A stretch of 64,000 bases of DNA from JAJFFW01 sp963922595 (GTDB taxonomy: Bacteria; Pseudomonadota; Alphaproteobacteria; Caulobacterales; Parvularculaceae): the NCBI GenBank assembly GCA_963922595.1, contig CAWUIM010000001.1, positions 1 to 64,000 of the forward strand, read 5' to 3'. The first letter of the stretch is position 1, and the number at the start of each line of letters is the position of its first letter. This document shows, in pieces, positions 53,763 through 62,262 of this stretch. Under the pieces are notes generated by a model. It ran no database searches. It was given only the letters and a program-made list of their open reading frames with translations, and was not told the DNA's origin. Position numbers and translations under genes: made by a program.

Positions 53763-54370
53763 CAGGCTTTCTCCTCGGCTTTTTCATCGCCAGGGATCAC
53801 ATACTGCGCGCCTTCCCAGGGGGAGAGGTAATCGAAATTCCGGTATTCCTGGACAAGCTTCACAGGCTCATAGATGACGCGCTTTTCCTGATCGTCGTAA
53901 CGCACTTCATTGTATCCAGTGAGCGGAAAATCTTTACGGAGCGGATAGCCCTCAAAACCATAATCCGTCAGCAGGCGGCGCATATCCGGATGTCCTGTAA
54001 AGACAATGCCGTACATGTCGAACGCCTCACGTTCAAACCAGTTGGCGCAGGGAAAGACGCCGATCACCGACGGGATCGTTTCCTCTTCACCAAGCTTGGC
54101 TTTAACGCGAATGCGCTGATTGTTATGCATCGACAGCAGGTGATAGACGACGTCGAAGCGCTTGCCGCGTGTCGGATAATCGACGCCGCACAAATCCATC
54201 AGCTGGATGAACCGGCAGACCGTATCATCGCGCAGAAATTTCAAAACCTGTACGATACGATCAGGCCGCGCCTCAATCGTCAGCTCGCCATGGGCGACCG
54301 ATGTTTTGCGCACATCATTGTCAATTGACGCGGAGATATGGTCGGCCAGTTCTTTGAGTTCGTCAGACAT
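53762..54370 (-). CDS. nuoC: NADH-quinone oxidoreductase subunit C
   Basis: A 202-residue 30-kDa subunit. The conserved core is NWFEREAFDMYGIVFTGHPD and RRLLTDYGFEGYPLRKDFPLTGYNEVRYD. It sits between NuoB and NuoD in the peripheral arm. No clear RBS. Gap of 77 bp from nuoB. Confidence 0.96.
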   Translation of the reverse strand: MSDELKELADHISASIDNDVRKTSVAHGELTIEARPDRIVQVLKFLRDDTVCRFIQLMDLCGVDYPTRGKRFDVVYHLLSMHNNQRIRVKAKLGEEETIPSVIGVFPCANWFEREAFDMYGIVFTGHPDMRRLLTDYGFEGYPLRKDFPLTGYNEVRYDDQEKRVIYEPVKLVQEYRNFDYLSPWEGAQYVIPGDEKAEEKA

Positions 54371-54447
54371 TCATTAGCCTTTATCGTTCGAGGCTTGTTT
54401 TTGATCCGCACTTTGTATGAAGTGTTGAGCTTGATCCGATGGCAAAT

Positions 54448-55011
54448 TCACCGAACAATCGACCCTTCCCTCCGAATCTTTTTCTGCAATTGGAGGATTC
54501 CATAGACCAGCGCCTCCGCCGTCGGCGGGCAGCCAGGCACGTAAATATCCACCGGCACGATCCGATCGCAACCGCGAACCACCGCGTACGAATAGTGGTA
54601 ATAGCCGCCCCCGTTTGCGCATGACCCCATGGAGATCACGTAACGCGGGTTCGGCATCTGGTCGTACACTTTGCGGAGCGCCGGCGCCATCTTGTTTGTA
54701 AGGGTGCCGGCGACGATCATAACGTCGGACTGGCGGGGGGACGCGCGCGGCGCGACGCCGAAGCGTTCCAGATCATACCGCGGCATCGAGGCCTGCATCA
54801 TCTCCACCGCACAGCACGCGAGCCCGAACGTCATCCACATCAGCGAGCCCGTACGCGCCCAGTTGACGAGGGCGTCGGCCGGCGCGGTGAAAAATCCGCG
54901 ATCCGCTAACTGATCGGAGAGTTCCGAATAAAACGGATCCTTCGCATCCGGACGATAAACCGGTCCTTGACTGTCGAGCGTCTGGTCGATTTTCGGATCG
55001 TCTAGCGCCAT
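54448..55011 (-). CDS. nuoB: NADH-quinone oxidoreductase subunit B
   Basis: A 187-residue PSST subunit binding the last [4Fe-4S] centre, N2. Ligands are the two adjacent cysteines in GLACCAVEMM, GSCANGGG and VPGCPP. Start set at MALDDPK, overlapping the nuoA stop by 10 bp; the longer frame lies within nuoA. Confidence 0.97.
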   Translation of the reverse strand: MALDDPKIDQTLDSQGPVYRPDAKDPFYSELSDQLADRGFFTAPADALVNWARTGSLMWMTFGLACCAVEMMQASMPRYDLERFGVAPRASPRQSDVMIVAGTLTNKMAPALRKVYDQMPNPRYVISMGSCANGGGYYHYSYAVVRGCDRIVPVDIYVPGCPPTAEALVYGILQLQKKIRREGSIVR

Positions 55012-55397
55012 TCCAGCGCTCCTTTTTTCCATTCGTAAAGAAAGCCGATCGCAAAGACCGCTAAGAAAACGAACATCGACCAGAACGCAAAAATCTGGAA
55101 ACCGCGATCCATGCCGAGTTCGGGATTGAACAGTGTGACCGCCCAAGGAAAAAGGAACGCCACATCAAGATCGACGATAATGAAAAGAATGGCGACGATA
55201 TAAAACTGCACATCGAATTTCATTCGCGCGTCGTCAAAAGCGTTAAAGCCGCATTCATAAATGGAGTTCTTTTCCGGATCCGGCTCCGACGGCGCGATCA
55301 CGATCGGCAAAAACAAAAATGCGAGCGAGAGCGCCACAGCGATGCCGAGAAAGATGATGATTGGCAGATAATCGAGCAAAAATTCCGGTGTCGCCAC
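55002..55397 (-). CDS. nuoA: NADH-quinone oxidoreductase subunit A
   Basis: A 131-residue membrane subunit with three helices and the hallmark YECGFNAFDDARMKFDVQFY loop. Starts at GTG behind GAGGATG. It is the first gene of the nuo cluster; the 156-bp region upstream, shared with the divergent GT87 gene, holds its promoter. Confidence 0.96.
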   Translation of the reverse strand: MATPEFLLDYLPIIIFLGIAVALSLAFLFLPIVIAPSEPDPEKNSIYECGFNAFDDARMKFDVQFYIVAILFIIVDLDVAFLFPWAVTLFNPELGMDRGFQIFAFWSMFVFLAVFAIGFLYEWKKGALEWR

Positions 55398-55553
55398 GGG
55401 AGCATCCTCATTCGTTGATTTTGGCGGGAAACTAGGCAGTTACGCGGGTCTGCGCAACGGGAAACGGCGCCGCAGCGGCGCTTTAATTCGCCAGGCTCCG
55501 GGGGCTTAGAAAAAAGCGGAAACCCGGTAGTAACGCTTGCGCGCAAAACTGCC

Positions 55554-56768
55554 ATGATGACCAGCCTCGCGGAAACAGGAAAAGACATCGCCCTCACCGA
55601 TATCGACAGGGCGATCAGGCGCTTCGGTGGGCGCCTTTTCGTTGCGGGACTTGTTCTGGCGGCGCTATTCACCGCCTTTCTGATTGATCTGCGCTTTGGC
55701 AGGATTTTCTCATTCCCGCTCGATGTGGCGAACGCCAGCAAGGAAGATTTGATGGCTTTTTGGCGCGCTGGCGTCATGTCACTGCAGGGAGACGCCGCGG
55801 CGCTTTATGACGCCGACCGGTTCCGCGCTGGCTTGCCTCCAAACGGCGCGGGCCTCTTATGGCTTAACCCGCCGCACTTTCTTTTGCTCGTCACACCTCT
55901 TGGCCTCCTGCCTTACGGGGCTGCGAAGGCCATCTGGTTGGCGCTGAGCATTGCGGCATTTGCGGTCCTTGCCCGGCTCGCCGGACGGGGCCACCCATTC
56001 GCATGGCTGATTTTGTTGTCCCCTGCGATGTTCGCCCACCTTCTCGTTATTCAAGCCGGTCCGTTCGTCGCCCTTGGGCTCTTCTGCGCCCTCAGTTTGG
56101 CGCGCCGGCGCCCAATCGCCGCCGGCTTATTGCTCGCATTGTTGACCATGAAACCGCAATTCGGCCTCATGGCGCCTGTATTTCTTGCCGCCACCGGCCA
56201 ATGGCGCGCGATTGTTGCGACGATCACGGCAAGCTTTGGATTGGTTCTTCTTTCCATCGCATTTTTCGGGATCGATCCCTGGATAGCCTTCGTGCAATCG
56301 CTGGGCGGCGCTCATTCTCAACACGCTGCGACGCTCCATGTGGATATGCTAACCATCCATCAAACCGCCGGAAAACTGGGCTTTGATCCATTGTGGCGTT
56401 CTATCGGACAATTCGCCGTAGTGGGTGTCGCTGCGCTTGTGGTTTGGGTGAGCGCCCGCCGATTACCGCAAAATTTCGCAATCGGCGTTACCTTACTCGC
56501 GTCGGCCGCCGCGTCGCCTTCTCTCTGGGTTTATGATTGGCCGCTCGTCGCGGCGGGACTCATCATTCTCTGCCGCGCCGCAGCGCCTTGGCCCCTTCCG
56601 CTACAGGCTCTGGCGGCCGCTTTATGGACAGCGCCGCTGATCTCATTGGGCTTTAGGACAATCGAAAGTTCTTTAGTTGCGCCCGCGTTGTTGGCTCTCG
56701 TCATAGGGGCGGTCGCCACACATCTTATCGCCGCAAGAGACGATGATACGCGTCTACCGACTCAATAA
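55554..56768 (+). CDS. GT87-like polyprenol-phosphate-mannose mannosyltransferase family membrane protein
   Basis: A 404-residue protein with about ten membrane helices. It carries the GT87/DUF2029 features: DFWRAG-type FWRAGVMSLQGDAAALYD and LWLNPPHFLLLVTPLG loops followed by PYGAAKAIWLAL. Members transfer mannose or arabinose from polyprenol phosphate; the acceptor here is unknown. Start at MMTSLAE, an alternative being the second Met. Its 3' end overlaps the convergent XRE gene by 44 bp. Confidence 0.85.
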   Translation: MMTSLAETGKDIALTDIDRAIRRFGGRLFVAGLVLAALFTAFLIDLRFGRIFSFPLDVANASKEDLMAFWRAGVMSLQGDAAALYDADRFRAGLPPNGAGLLWLNPPHFLLLVTPLGLLPYGAAKAIWLALSIAAFAVLARLAGRGHPFAWLILLSPAMFAHLLVIQAGPFVALGLFCALSLARRRPIAAGLLLALLTMKPQFGLMAPVFLAATGQWRAIVATITASFGLVLLSIAFFGIDPWIAFVQSLGGAHSQHAATLHVDMLTIHQTAGKLGFDPLWRSIGQFAVVGVAALVVWVSARRLPQNFAIGVTLLASAAASPSLWVYDWPLVAAGLIILCRAAAPWPLPLQALAAALWTAPLISLGFRTIESSLVAPALLALVIGAVATHLIAARDDDTRLPTQ

Positions 56769-57024
56769 AATCACGGCTCTCAAAATTTAGCGCCTGCGCG
56801 ATTTTTTCCAAATCGGTAAAGCTCAAGCCCGCCGCGCCAGTTTCAAAATCGTTGATTTCTTCGCGGCTGAGCCCGATTTTTTCCGCCAAACTCGTCTGAC
56901 TTAGCCCCTCTGCGCGGCGCAGATGGCCAAGAATTGCGCCGATTAACGCGTTGGTTTTCGCCTCGTCTTGCTCCGAAGCCTCTTCGATGTCGGCGGTGAC
57001 GACATTTTTAGGGTTGTTTTTCAA
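56725..57024 (-). CDS. XRE-family helix-turn-helix regulator
   Basis: A 99-residue DNA-binding protein: helix-turn-helix GLSQTSLAEKIGLSREEINDFETG in the middle, with an acidic N-terminal extension and a C-terminal LEKIAQALNF. It starts at TTG, supported by AGGAGGGG eight bases upstream; no in-frame ATG is near. It probably acts as a dimeric repressor or activator. Overlaps GT87 tail to tail. Confidence 0.85.
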   Translation of the reverse strand: MKNNPKNVVTADIEEASEQDEAKTNALIGAILGHLRRAEGLSQTSLAEKIGLSREEINDFETGAAGLSFTDLEKIAQALNFESRDFIESVDAYHRLLRR

Positions 57025-57048
57025 TGCGCCAGCCCCTCCTAGGCGTAC

Positions 57049-57124
57049 TATTATGAGAGCAATTGTATACTTAAACGTGTGTTATCATCAAAAATTTATC
57101 TATGGTAGTATTTTTCTCATATTT
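57049..57124. repeat. Two copies of the TATTnTTCTCATAATA motif before the second XRE gene
   Basis: Copies at 57049-57064 (inverted, core TATTATGAGA) and 57109-57124 (TATTTTTCTCATATTT) match the 16-nt motif also found twice at 58512-58546. They lie in the A+T-rich gap between the divergent XRE genes. Position and repetition suggest binding sites for one of the XRE proteins. Confidence 0.55.
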
Positions 57125-57279
57125 TGGGCGTCATACGGGTAAAACACCCGAATTTCCCGATTAAAAGCAGGATTTTGCGGTATTTTTCCGAGAATTGTGG
57201 TGTTAAGATCAAACCTGCGTTGAATGCTTCGACAGGCCATTTTTATTTGCAATCCGGAAAGTCGTGACAATTGGACGAA

Positions 57280-57732
57280 ATGCCCCCTCATAGAAAAAAA
57301 GCAGATATTAAGAGTGACGATTCGGTTTCCAGCAAGCAAATGATCGAACTGGCGAATGATATAGACATTAAGATCGGCGAAAAACTTAAGTCTTTACGAG
57401 AAGCAAAAGGTAAAAAACAGGCTGACATCGCCAGCCACTTGGGCGTCAGTGCGCAACAATACCAAAAGTATGAGAAAGGCGCGACCAAGTGCAGCCTGGC
57501 AACTCTGTACAAGCTAGCAGCCTATTACGATATCCAGATTACGGAAATATTGCCTTGGCCAGATTCAAGTGCGAGCGGTTTTTCCGAGGAGGCGCACCAA
57601 TTTTCAGCAGATTTGAATGAAGAGTCCAGCGATGAAGCCGCCGCTATATCGAAGATTCTCGCTATTTTTATCCGCATAAAAAGTAAATCGATACGAACGA
57701 AATTATTGGCATTAATGAGCGAAATCGCTTGA
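57280..57732 (+). CDS. XRE-family helix-turn-helix regulator
   Basis: A 150-residue protein: a charged 35-residue N-terminus, an XRE domain at about 38-95 (LKSLREAKGKKQADIASHLGV, then QQYQKYEKGATK) and a C-terminal serine/glutamate-rich helical tail. It resembles small alphaproteobacterial regulators. Start ATG taken; a TTG three codons upstream has GGAAAG nine bases before it and is a real alternative. Adjacent to a PilZ gene convergent with a 19-bp gap. Confidence 0.85.
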   Translation: MPPHRKKADIKSDDSVSSKQMIELANDIDIKIGEKLKSLREAKGKKQADIASHLGVSAQQYQKYEKGATKCSLATLYKLAAYYDIQITEILPWPDSSASGFSEEAHQFSADLNEESSDEAAAISKILAIFIRIKSKSIRTKLLALMSEIA

Positions 57733-57751
57733 AATTTTATTAGGCCGCACG

Positions 57752-58450
57752 TTAGTCCGCACGTCTAATCGCGTAGCCCCGTTCAGTTTTTCTTATCACG
57801 ACGCCGTTCACATTGCCGACAATTATCGACTGCCCATCGGTTAACTTGGCCTTCGTGACAATCTCAACCCCATCTAGCGAGATACTTGCAATAAAACACT
57901 TGAATTGGTTTCCGCCACTCGTCCGCGCTTCAATTTCGTCAATGCAGGGAATACATCGTGAATGTGCACGGCGGTCGCTTATGTCACCGCGACGTTCTGG
58001 GTATGCGGCGTCTTGGGCTTCCTCTTCGAGGAATTGCTGTATAGCTTCCTCAAGACGAAGAAGCTTTTGATCACTCATCCGCATTTCCAAGGCGAATTCC
58101 GTGCCCTCACAACGAACGACACGCCCCTCGAAGCGGCCGATACGATTGATATATAGGACAATAACCTGATGAATGGCTGGCGGCGTCTCCGATCTAATTT
58201 TTAATCCCGATAAGGAGATATCAAGTAGTCGGCCGTCGAATTCACCGCCGTCATCGGTCATGAACCGCACCGGCGTTTCCAGAAAGCGACGATAGTGTTT
58301 TCGTCTTTCCAGAACGCGACGAGGTTTCACCGCGCATGCATTGCGTTCGAGCTCCAACAGTAGATTCGTCCCCGTCGTCGCTTCGTTATCCACAGTAATC
58401 CCTTCCCGCGATAAAACCCGTGCGAAGCGTGCACTGAGTAAGGGCTCCAC
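57752..58450 (-). CDS. Tandem PilZ-domain protein
   Basis: A 232-residue protein of two PilZ domains, a c-di-GMP-binding fold. The first has RRKHYRRF and DISLSGLKI (RxxxR and DxSxxG), complete; the second (ISDRRAHSR and ASISLDGVEIV) carries RRAHSR and SISLDG. C-di-GMP binding would link it to motility or surface behaviour, and the flagellar cluster follows. Starts at GTG next to ATAGG. Two copies of the TATT-TTCTCATAATA motif lie upstream. Confidence 0.87.
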   Translation of the reverse strand: MEPLLSARFARVLSREGITVDNEATTGTNLLLELERNACAVKPRRVLERRKHYRRFLETPVRFMTDDGGEFDGRLLDISLSGLKIRSETPPAIHQVIVLYINRIGRFEGRVVRCEGTEFALEMRMSDQKLLRLEEAIQQFLEEEAQDAAYPERRGDISDRRAHSRCIPCIDEIEARTSGGNQFKCFIASISLDGVEIVTKAKLTDGQSIIVGNVNGVVIRKTERGYAIRRAD

Positions 58451-58511
58451 CTATGATCGCAAATCCTTTTGCACCACAACCTATAGTCATATCAAAAAGT
58501 TAATTGAATGC

Positions 58512-58546
58512 TATTTTTCTCATAATATGATATTATTCTCGTAATA
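58512..58546. repeat. Tandem 16-nt direct repeat before the PilZ gene
   Basis: TATTTTTCTCATAATA (58512-58527) and TATTATTCTCGTAATA (58531-58546) agree at 14 of 16 positions with a 19-bp period, and match two related copies before the XRE genes. They are about 60-95 bp before the PilZ start and also within reach of flgI's 3' side. Likely an operator; the binding protein is unproven. Confidence 0.62.
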
Positions 58547-58664
58547 GTAAGCGTAAGAATTAGGTTCTGTCGGGACAATGACGCACTAATCGATTACGCC
58601 TTGGTTGGGTCGTAAATACAGAAGCACGCGAATGAAAATCCTCAACACCAACAGTATTTAGTAT

Positions 58665-59771
58665 TTAGATAATTTCCAGTTCTGAGTGCAAAGCCCCGGA
58701 AGCTTTTACTGCCTTCAGAATATCGATTAAGTCTTTTGGTGAAACGCCTAAAGCATTTAATCCTTCGATTAAATCGGAAAGCGCAACATTGTCTTCGACG
58801 ATTGCAATGTTTTTGGCGCCCCCATCGTCGATCGCCACGTTCGTATCGGGAAGAATAATCGTTTCACCGTTCGGCGCGAATGGATTTGGCTGGGAGGCGA
58901 CCGGCCGTTCTCTGACCCGTACGGTGAGACTTCCCTGCGTCACTGCAAAGCGCGAGATTTTCACATCAGCGCCTATCACCACTGTGCCGGACTTCTGATC
59001 GATTACAATCTTCGCCTTGGCCGCAGGTTGAATTTCGAGATTTTCGATACGCGAAACAGCTTCAACCGGAGAAACGCCAGCCTCTGACAAACTGATTTCA
59101 ATCGTCCCCGCATCCAAAATATTCGCGATAGGCGCACCGAATTCTGACACGACCGCAGCGGTTATTCGGTTGGCCGTTGTGAAATCGGGCGACCGCAACG
59201 CCAACCGAAGACGATTCATTTCATTAAACACGAAATCAAGTTCGCGCTCGATACGCGCTCCCTGTGGAATGGAGCCTGATGTCGGGACGCCGAAGGTGAC
59301 CGACGCCGCGTCACCGTCCGCGCTGACGCCGCTCGCAAGCACGGCCCCTTGCGCAACGGCATAAGTTACGCCGTCTGCGGCTCGCAGCGGCGTCATCACC
59401 AGCGTACCGCCAAGGAGGTTTGAGGCATCTCCGATCGTTGAAACTGTCACGTCGATTTGCGACCCCGAGCGGGCGAATGGCGGGAGCGTCGCTGTTACAA
59501 CAACAGCGGCGACGTTCCTGGGTCGAAATCGTTCCCCGGTCACATTTACGCCAAGACGTTCCAGAAAACTGGATAACGATTCTTCTGTATAAGGTGAGTT
59601 GCGAACGCCGTCGCCCGTTCCGTCAAGTCCAACGACGAGGCCGTAACCAACAAGGTCGTTGCCGCGCACGCCATCGAAGGTCACAACGTCCTTAATGCGG
59701 ACAGTCGCATTCGCCGTCGCGCTCACGGCGATCAGAGCGGTGATGATCGACAGGAATATTCTTAGCGCCAT
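58665..59771 (-). CDS. flgI: Flagellar P-ring protein
   Basis: A 368-residue periplasmic protein with signal peptide (TANA at about 20-23) and FlgI hallmarks: KDVVTFDGVRGNDLVGYGLVVGL, GTLVMTPLRAADG and LSDLIEGLNALGVSPKDLI. It forms the P ring around the flagellar rod. ATG chosen behind GAGGAGCG; a GTG one codon upstream is possible. Last gene of the flgE-K-L-I run. Confidence 0.96.
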   Translation of the reverse strand: MALRIFLSIITALIAVSATANATVRIKDVVTFDGVRGNDLVGYGLVVGLDGTGDGVRNSPYTEESLSSFLERLGVNVTGERFRPRNVAAVVVTATLPPFARSGSQIDVTVSTIGDASNLLGGTLVMTPLRAADGVTYAVAQGAVLASGVSADGDAASVTFGVPTSGSIPQGARIERELDFVFNEMNRLRLALRSPDFTTANRITAAVVSEFGAPIANILDAGTIEISLSEAGVSPVEAVSRIENLEIQPAAKAKIVIDQKSGTVVIGADVKISRFAVTQGSLTVRVRERPVASQPNPFAPNGETIILPDTNVAIDDGGAKNIAIVEDNVALSDLIEGLNALGVSPKDLIDILKAVKASGALHSELEII

Positions 59772-59780
59772 CACCGCTCC

Positions 59781-60782
59781 TCAGCGCAGGAAGTTTGTGA
59801 GCGACAATGATGCGATACGCGCCGTCAATACAAAAGCCGCTTCAAGTTGAGTCTCAAGCTGGCGGAGTTCGGTCGCCGTTTCGAAACTATCGATTGCCGT
59901 CCTATCGTTATAGGCTCCTGAAAGCGCAGTTTGTTCGGCCTCATAGATCTCCACTGACTGCGCAAGCCGTTCCTCTGCGACGCCCAATGTCGCTCGCGTC
60001 TGAGCCAAGCCCGCGTCTGCGCCGATCAGGCGCGTCGCCGCATCGTTAGCGAGCGAATTCCGGTCGGGGGACGGCGGGCGTGACGCTGCGACTGCTAGCT
60101 CGGAGTATGACCGCAATAAATCTTTAAGAGACTGATCGTTTGCACGTACAGAGTACTGAACGCGGCTTCCATCGAAAAGTTCCACCTCGGGACCGTCGCC
60201 AAGGCCGCCTAAATAGATTGATGTTTCAAACCCGCCAGCGGGATCGTTAAAATAAGTATCAAGATTGGCTTGCGCTGATGCGACGTCCGGAGCGCTGTCA
60301 ATGATTGCAGCGACATCAGCAAGGAGTACATCGACGTCATTGAGCGCCGAACCATCGACGGCGTCGCCCGCGAATAACGATCGTCCTTCATAACGTTGAT
60401 TGAGTTGCGCAAACGCGTCACTTAGCGCAGCACGCGCCCGTTCGCCCGATACGACAAGCTTTGCCTCGTCGGAAAGGCCGATGGCGCTCGTCGCGTCTGG
60501 TCCGATTTCAGATGCGTCTGCGCTAATCTGCGCCAAGACAAGTTGTGAAGCCGATGCACGCGACTGAGCGCGTTGCGACGCCGAAGCAGCATCAACAGCA
60601 TCATCAATCGCTTTTCTGATAAGATGCGCGTCGCCAGCGCGTGCGCCAAGGGTGCGGTTGACGTCGCTTACTCGACCGGAAACGAGCTCGCTGCGTAAAC
60701 GCGCGCTACGTTCTTGGATTTCAGCAAGGTTCGATGACAGCCGTGCAAAACGAAGCGTATCAGGAAATCCTACAGAGGTCAT
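59781..60782 (-). CDS. flgL: Flagellar hook-filament junction protein FlgL
   Basis: A 333-residue flagellin-like protein: N-terminal helix ...GFPDTLRFARLSSNLAEIQER and a C-terminal FVLTARIASLSLTNFLR helix that pack together in the axial tube, with a variable centre. It joins hook to filament. Three bases separate it from flgK. Start ATG. Confidence 0.92.
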   Translation of the reverse strand: MTSVGFPDTLRFARLSSNLAEIQERSARLRSELVSGRVSDVNRTLGARAGDAHLIRKAIDDAVDAASASQRAQSRASASQLVLAQISADASEIGPDATSAIGLSDEAKLVVSGERARAALSDAFAQLNQRYEGRSLFAGDAVDGSALNDVDVLLADVAAIIDSAPDVASAQANLDTYFNDPAGGFETSIYLGGLGDGPEVELFDGSRVQYSVRANDQSLKDLLRSYSELAVAASRPPSPDRNSLANDAATRLIGADAGLAQTRATLGVAEERLAQSVEIYEAEQTALSGAYNDRTAIDSFETATELRQLETQLEAAFVLTARIASLSLTNFLR

Positions 60783-60785
60783 CGT

Positions 60786-62237
60786 CTAAATCTCCAACAG
60801 GGTTTGCAGCAGCCGGTCGACGGTCTGGATGACGCGCGCATTCGCTGCATACGCCTGCTCGATTGTAAGAAGGTTCTGTAATTCCGCATCTGTATCAACA
60901 CCGGTTCGTTCGATTTCGGCCTCCTGCAGACTAGCGGCGAATGCAGCGGATGCGTCGCGCGCCGCCTCAGCATCAACGAGCGAACCAGCGGCTGAAGATG
61001 TGAAAAACGCCGCTGCCTCTGAAGCGTTTAGCGCGCGCGACGCGCCGAGGGCGGACGGCGTCGTCCGCGGCTCACGCAATGCGTCGATAAAATCACGCAG
61101 CAGACCGTCAGCAGCGACCGGCCCGGGCGCATTGGCGCCGAGACCATCTCTTAGTCGACGAGCCTCGCCGCCGTTCTCAGGGTCAACGGCGGCGTTTACG
61201 GCGAGACGTCCCGCAAGCCCATCTATCCCGACTTCGCTCGCGAGCGCTCCCGCGTCGGTGAAAAGACCAGGCGCATCGAACGCGATGGTCGCATCTATTC
61301 CGCCGGAGAAGCGTTCGGCCACATCAAGGGCGACGGCGTCAACTGCAGCTGACAAAGAAGGTGCGATTTGATCGCGCACGGAGAATAACCCAGCTAGAGC
61401 GCCCTGTTGTGGCGCATTCGGCGCAGCGCCCGGCGTGATTTCAACGCCGTCCACTTCAAGACCGGACAAGCCAGACCCAAGGGCATTTTGAGGCGTTATG
61501 ACGGGCGACGGCGTGAAGGAAAGCTGTCTTGCGGTTCCGGAAAGCAGAAACACACCCTCGGCTGTTACGAGATCAACCCCGCCGCCGCGTTCGACAGCAC
61601 GCACGGGAATATTCTGATTGACGCGATCGATCAGGCGGGCGCGTTCGTCAATTAATGCATTGACATCCGCATTGCTAGCGGCTCCGCTGGCGATGGACGC
61701 ATTGAGCCGCTCGATCTGACGCAAGGAATTATTCACATCTTCGACGCTCCGCTCAATCCTGGCGTCAGCATCAACGCGCGATTGCTGAATCTCATTCGAC
61801 AGCGCATTCAGAGATCCGGCGACGCCGTTCGCAGCGCGCACCGCTCCTGACTGCAACGCGCCGTCATCCGGCGTGTTCGCCAACGCGCTCAACGCACGTT
61901 CGAAACGTCCAAAAACTTGAACCAGGGAACGCGCGTCCTCAGGATCGCCGATGCGATCGACGATCCGCGATAACGCCTCCGCCGCCGCCTCTTCCCCGGC
62001 AAGTTCCGCATCCGCAATACGGCGCTCTGCAGTTACTGCGGGGGCGACGGCCCGTTGTACGCCAGCCACCTCGACTCCGGCGCCGACCCCAGCCGTTACG
62101 CGTTCGGCGAGATCAACGCGTCGCGCAGCGAAGCCTTCAGTTTGAGCGTTGGCGATGTTGTTCGCCGTTACGCTCGCTCTCCGACCAGCGGTCGATAATC
62201 CTGAAAGCGCGTTTGATAACGCTTGGCCGACACTCAC
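60786..62237 (-). CDS. flgK: Flagellar hook-associated protein FlgK
   Basis: A 483-residue hook-associated protein starting at GTG (AAGGGACAG upstream). N-terminal SALSGLSTAGRRASVTANNIANAQTEGFAARR and C-terminal LLTIEQAYAANARVIQTVDRLLQTLLEI are the D0 helices shared by axial proteins. Sits between hook FlgE and FlgL. Confidence 0.95.
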   Translation of the reverse strand: MSVGQALSNALSGLSTAGRRASVTANNIANAQTEGFAARRVDLAERVTAGVGAGVEVAGVQRAVAPAVTAERRIADAELAGEEAAAEALSRIVDRIGDPEDARSLVQVFGRFERALSALANTPDDGALQSGAVRAANGVAGSLNALSNEIQQSRVDADARIERSVEDVNNSLRQIERLNASIASGAASNADVNALIDERARLIDRVNQNIPVRAVERGGGVDLVTAEGVFLLSGTARQLSFTPSPVITPQNALGSGLSGLEVDGVEITPGAAPNAPQQGALAGLFSVRDQIAPSLSAAVDAVALDVAERFSGGIDATIAFDAPGLFTDAGALASEVGIDGLAGRLAVNAAVDPENGGEARRLRDGLGANAPGPVAADGLLRDFIDALREPRTTPSALGASRALNASEAAAFFTSSAAGSLVDAEAARDASAAFAASLQEAEIERTGVDTDAELQNLLTIEQAYAANARVIQTVDRLLQTLLEI

Positions 62238-62262
62238 AATCTGTCCCTTTCAATATACTCTG

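Noticed and set aside
54374..54622. Short minus-strand frame between nuoB and nuoC
   Set aside because: Mostly overlaps nuoB in another frame; no start signal or recognisable protein.
57071..57085. TTAA-N7-TTAT near the second XRE gene as a CtrA site
   Set aside because: One mismatch in an A+T-rich region is expected by chance; a similar near match occurs at 45499-45513.
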